Shown in pieces: positions 5,563 to 6,636 of a stretch of DNA of 6,636 nucleotides. Within the stretch, counting starts at the first letter, position 1. Every line of letters begins with the position of its first letter. The notes below the pieces were generated by a model, which was given only the letters and a program-made list of their open reading frames with translations, was not told the DNA's origin and ran no database searches. A program made the translations under genes and the position numbers. This DNA comes from Ahrensia sp. (GTDB lineage: Bacteria; Pseudomonadota; Alphaproteobacteria; Rhizobiales; Rhizobiaceae), in NCBI GenBank assembly GCA_024639025.1, contig JAHEJF010000093.1:1-6636 (forward strand), given 5' to 3'.

Positions 5563-6636
5563 CTAGTGGAGACGGCCGCTTGCATGGGCCAGCATGGTGT
5601 AGACCTTTCCGGTGTCCGAGGTCAGATAGGTTTGTGAAACCGTGCCATCGCGGTCATTGTGGCTTACATCTTCCAGCAGACGCTCAAAGTCAGAGATATA
5701 TCGATCAACCGATGCTGCAAACGTTGCATCAGATTCATAACGGCGCTTCATATCTTCAAAGGTCTGCTGACCTCTGAGTGTGTAAAGGCGGCGTGTGAAC
5801 ACATTGCGCTCGCCACGGCGATATCGATTCCACAGATCCAAAGCCGCCTCATGGTCGATTGCGCGTGCAATATCGACGCTGAGACTGTTCAATGATTCGC
5901 CAGGCACATTGGTTGCTGTTGGTGCGGGACCAGCATTGGTTGCTGTCGGTGCGGGACCAGCAGGGGCGCTTGGCTTTTCTTCATCCTGCGATGCGCGCCG
6001 GAGCAGATCACTTACCCAACCACCTGAAGGCTGTGGCTTCGCCGTGCTGCCAATGCTTCCGCGGAGGGCAGGTGCCTCATCGCTTGTTGCACGTGCAGGG
6101 CGCGCCGGAGCCTCGACAGCGGGACGCTCAGCTGTAACCGTCGAGGCCATAGACTTTTTTGGCTGGTCTACTCCCTGCCCAACATCAAATGCGCGTCCCG
6201 AGTCTTCAACAATGCGGGAAAGGTCCTTCAGAGCATTGATCTGCTCGGAGACCGCTCGCCGCATGGCGTTAGCCGACTCTCTTGTTTCCTCGGGCAACTC
6301 CATAACGCCCTTGCGTACTTCATCACGCGTGGACTGAAGTTCCGTTCGCATGTCACTTGCAACCCGGCGCATGTTTTCTGTCGCTTCATCGAACCGGTTC
6401 ATTGCATCTTCTGCGGTCTTGCGAATGGAACCAGCAAGCTCATCCGTTGATGTCAAAGCGCGTTCCTCAAAGCCTTCGAGGGTGGATGTCACGACGCTCT
6501 CGAACGAACGCATCAATCTCTGGATTTCCTCTGACTTGCCAACCAGGCCATCCGTTAGCGATTGAAGTGCCTCGTTGCGATCACCTAATGTCTCGGTCAA
6601 ATTATTCTGGGCTGAACCAAGAAGTTCGGTTGCCTT
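5563..6636 (-). CDS. C-terminal part of a long coiled-coil protein, 5' end beyond window
   Basis: The frame is open from the right edge to the TAG at 5565-5563, giving 357 visible residues. A TTG at 6600 could be read as a start, but the frame continues upstream without a stop and coiled-coil character begins at once, so the gene is almost certainly truncated by the window. Visible residues about 1-150 are helical and charged (EEIQRLMRSFES, ENMRRVASDMRTELQSTRDEV). Residues about 155-245 form a Pro/Ala/Thr-rich linker with a duplicated AGPAPTATN unit. Residues about 248-357 form a compact conserved-looking domain (RAIDHEAALDLWNRYRRGER, LRGQQTFEDMKRRY, VDRYISDFERLL) ending QTYLTSDTGKVYTMLAHASG. 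I recall this ending from very large Hyphomicrobiales proteins annotated as hypothetical, kinesin-like or apolipoprotein-domain. No enzymatic motif is visible and no function can be assigned; a structural or cell-envelope/polarity role is only a guess. A clear terminator follows. Confidence 0.85.
   Translation of the reverse strand, partial: KATELLGSAQNNLTETLGDRNEALQSLTDGLVGKSEEIQRLMRSFESVVTSTLEGFEERALTSTDELAGSIRKTAEDAMNRFDEATENMRRVASDMRTELQSTRDEVRKGVMELPEETRESANAMRRAVSEQINALKDLSRIVEDSGRAFDVGQGVDQPKKSMASTVTAERPAVEAPARPARATSDEAPALRGSIGSTAKPQPSGGWVSDLLRRASQDEEKPSAPAGPAPTATNAGPAPTATNVPGESLNSLSVDIARAIDHEAALDLWNRYRRGERNVFTRRLYTLRGQQTFEDMKRRYESDATFAASVDRYISDFERLLEDVSHNDRDGTVSQTYLTSDTGKVYTMLAHASGRLH
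5908..5961. repeat. Two-copy 27-bp tandem repeat in the linker of the coiled-coil protein
   Basis: Units at 5908-5934 and 5935-5961 are adjacent and differ at one base (T versus C, synonymous). They are codon-aligned, and each encodes AGPAPTATN on the minus strand. The near identity points to a recent duplication in a flexible, low-complexity linker, a place where copy number could vary between strains. Confidence 0.9.

Noticed and set aside
5403..5585. A possible 60-codon minus-strand gene in the convergent intergenic region
   Set aside because: It crosses both hairpins and the terminator, has no ribosome binding site that I can see, and overlaps the end of the coiled-coil gene.
5795..6337. 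A 180-codon plus-strand frame opposite the coiled-coil gene
   Set aside because: It is a shadow of the minus-strand coding sequence; the translation is low-complexity and has no recognisable domain.
6598..6600. TTG at 6600 as the true start of the coiled-coil gene
   Set aside because: The frame runs on to the window edge without a stop, and the protein is in mid coiled coil at this point.

Overview
The window looks like a chromosomal segment of an alphaproteobacterium, most likely of the order Hyphomicrobiales (Rhizobiales). This rests on recognised protein families rather than on any database search. The evidence is an MlaE permease with a fused STAS domain, an MCE protein ending in an NPQR-LLFGG tail, a DgcA-type enolase-superfamily racemase, and the C-terminus of a very long coiled-coil protein typical of that order. 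Base composition looks moderate by eye and similar throughout. I see no insertion sequence, CRISPR array, tRNA or rRNA.

Layout. (1) Positions 1-1206, minus strand: a two-gene unit with a dgcA-like N-acyl-glutamate/dipeptide epimerase first, then, 21 bp downstream with a strong ribosome binding site, the start of a short-chain dehydrogenase cut by the window's left edge. (2) Positions 1207-1310: a short intergenic region between divergent transcription units. (3) Positions 1311-5396, plus strand: a four-gene lipid-transport operon of the Mla/MCE type. It encodes a STAS-MlaE permease, an MlaF ATPase (start directly abutting the previous stop), an MlaD/MCE protein (1-bp overlap) and, after a 79-bp gap, an outer-membrane-type auxiliary lipoprotein of the PqiC/ABC_trans_aux family. 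(4) Positions 5397-5562: an intergenic stretch with two hairpins, one an intrinsic terminator whose T-run faces the minus strand. (5) Positions 5563-6636, minus strand: the C-terminal 357 residues of a long coiled-coil protein whose 5' part lies beyond the right edge.

How the genes work together. The permease, ATPase and MCE protein should form an inner-membrane lipid transporter. The STAS domain fused to the permease probably takes the place of a separate MlaB subunit. The MCE protein has a single N-terminal membrane anchor, one MCE domain and about 340 mostly helical residues with a recurring segment. Together with the lipoprotein, this suggests a PqiABC-like arrangement in which a helical extension reaches toward the outer membrane, without the soluble MlaC shuttle or MlaA in this window. 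The converging minus-strand coiled-coil gene is a separate unit.

Nothing here is clearly a new system. The points most worth a second look are the long repetitive MCE extension, the pairing of dgcA with an SDR instead of dgcN, and the conserved C-terminal domain of the coiled-coil protein.
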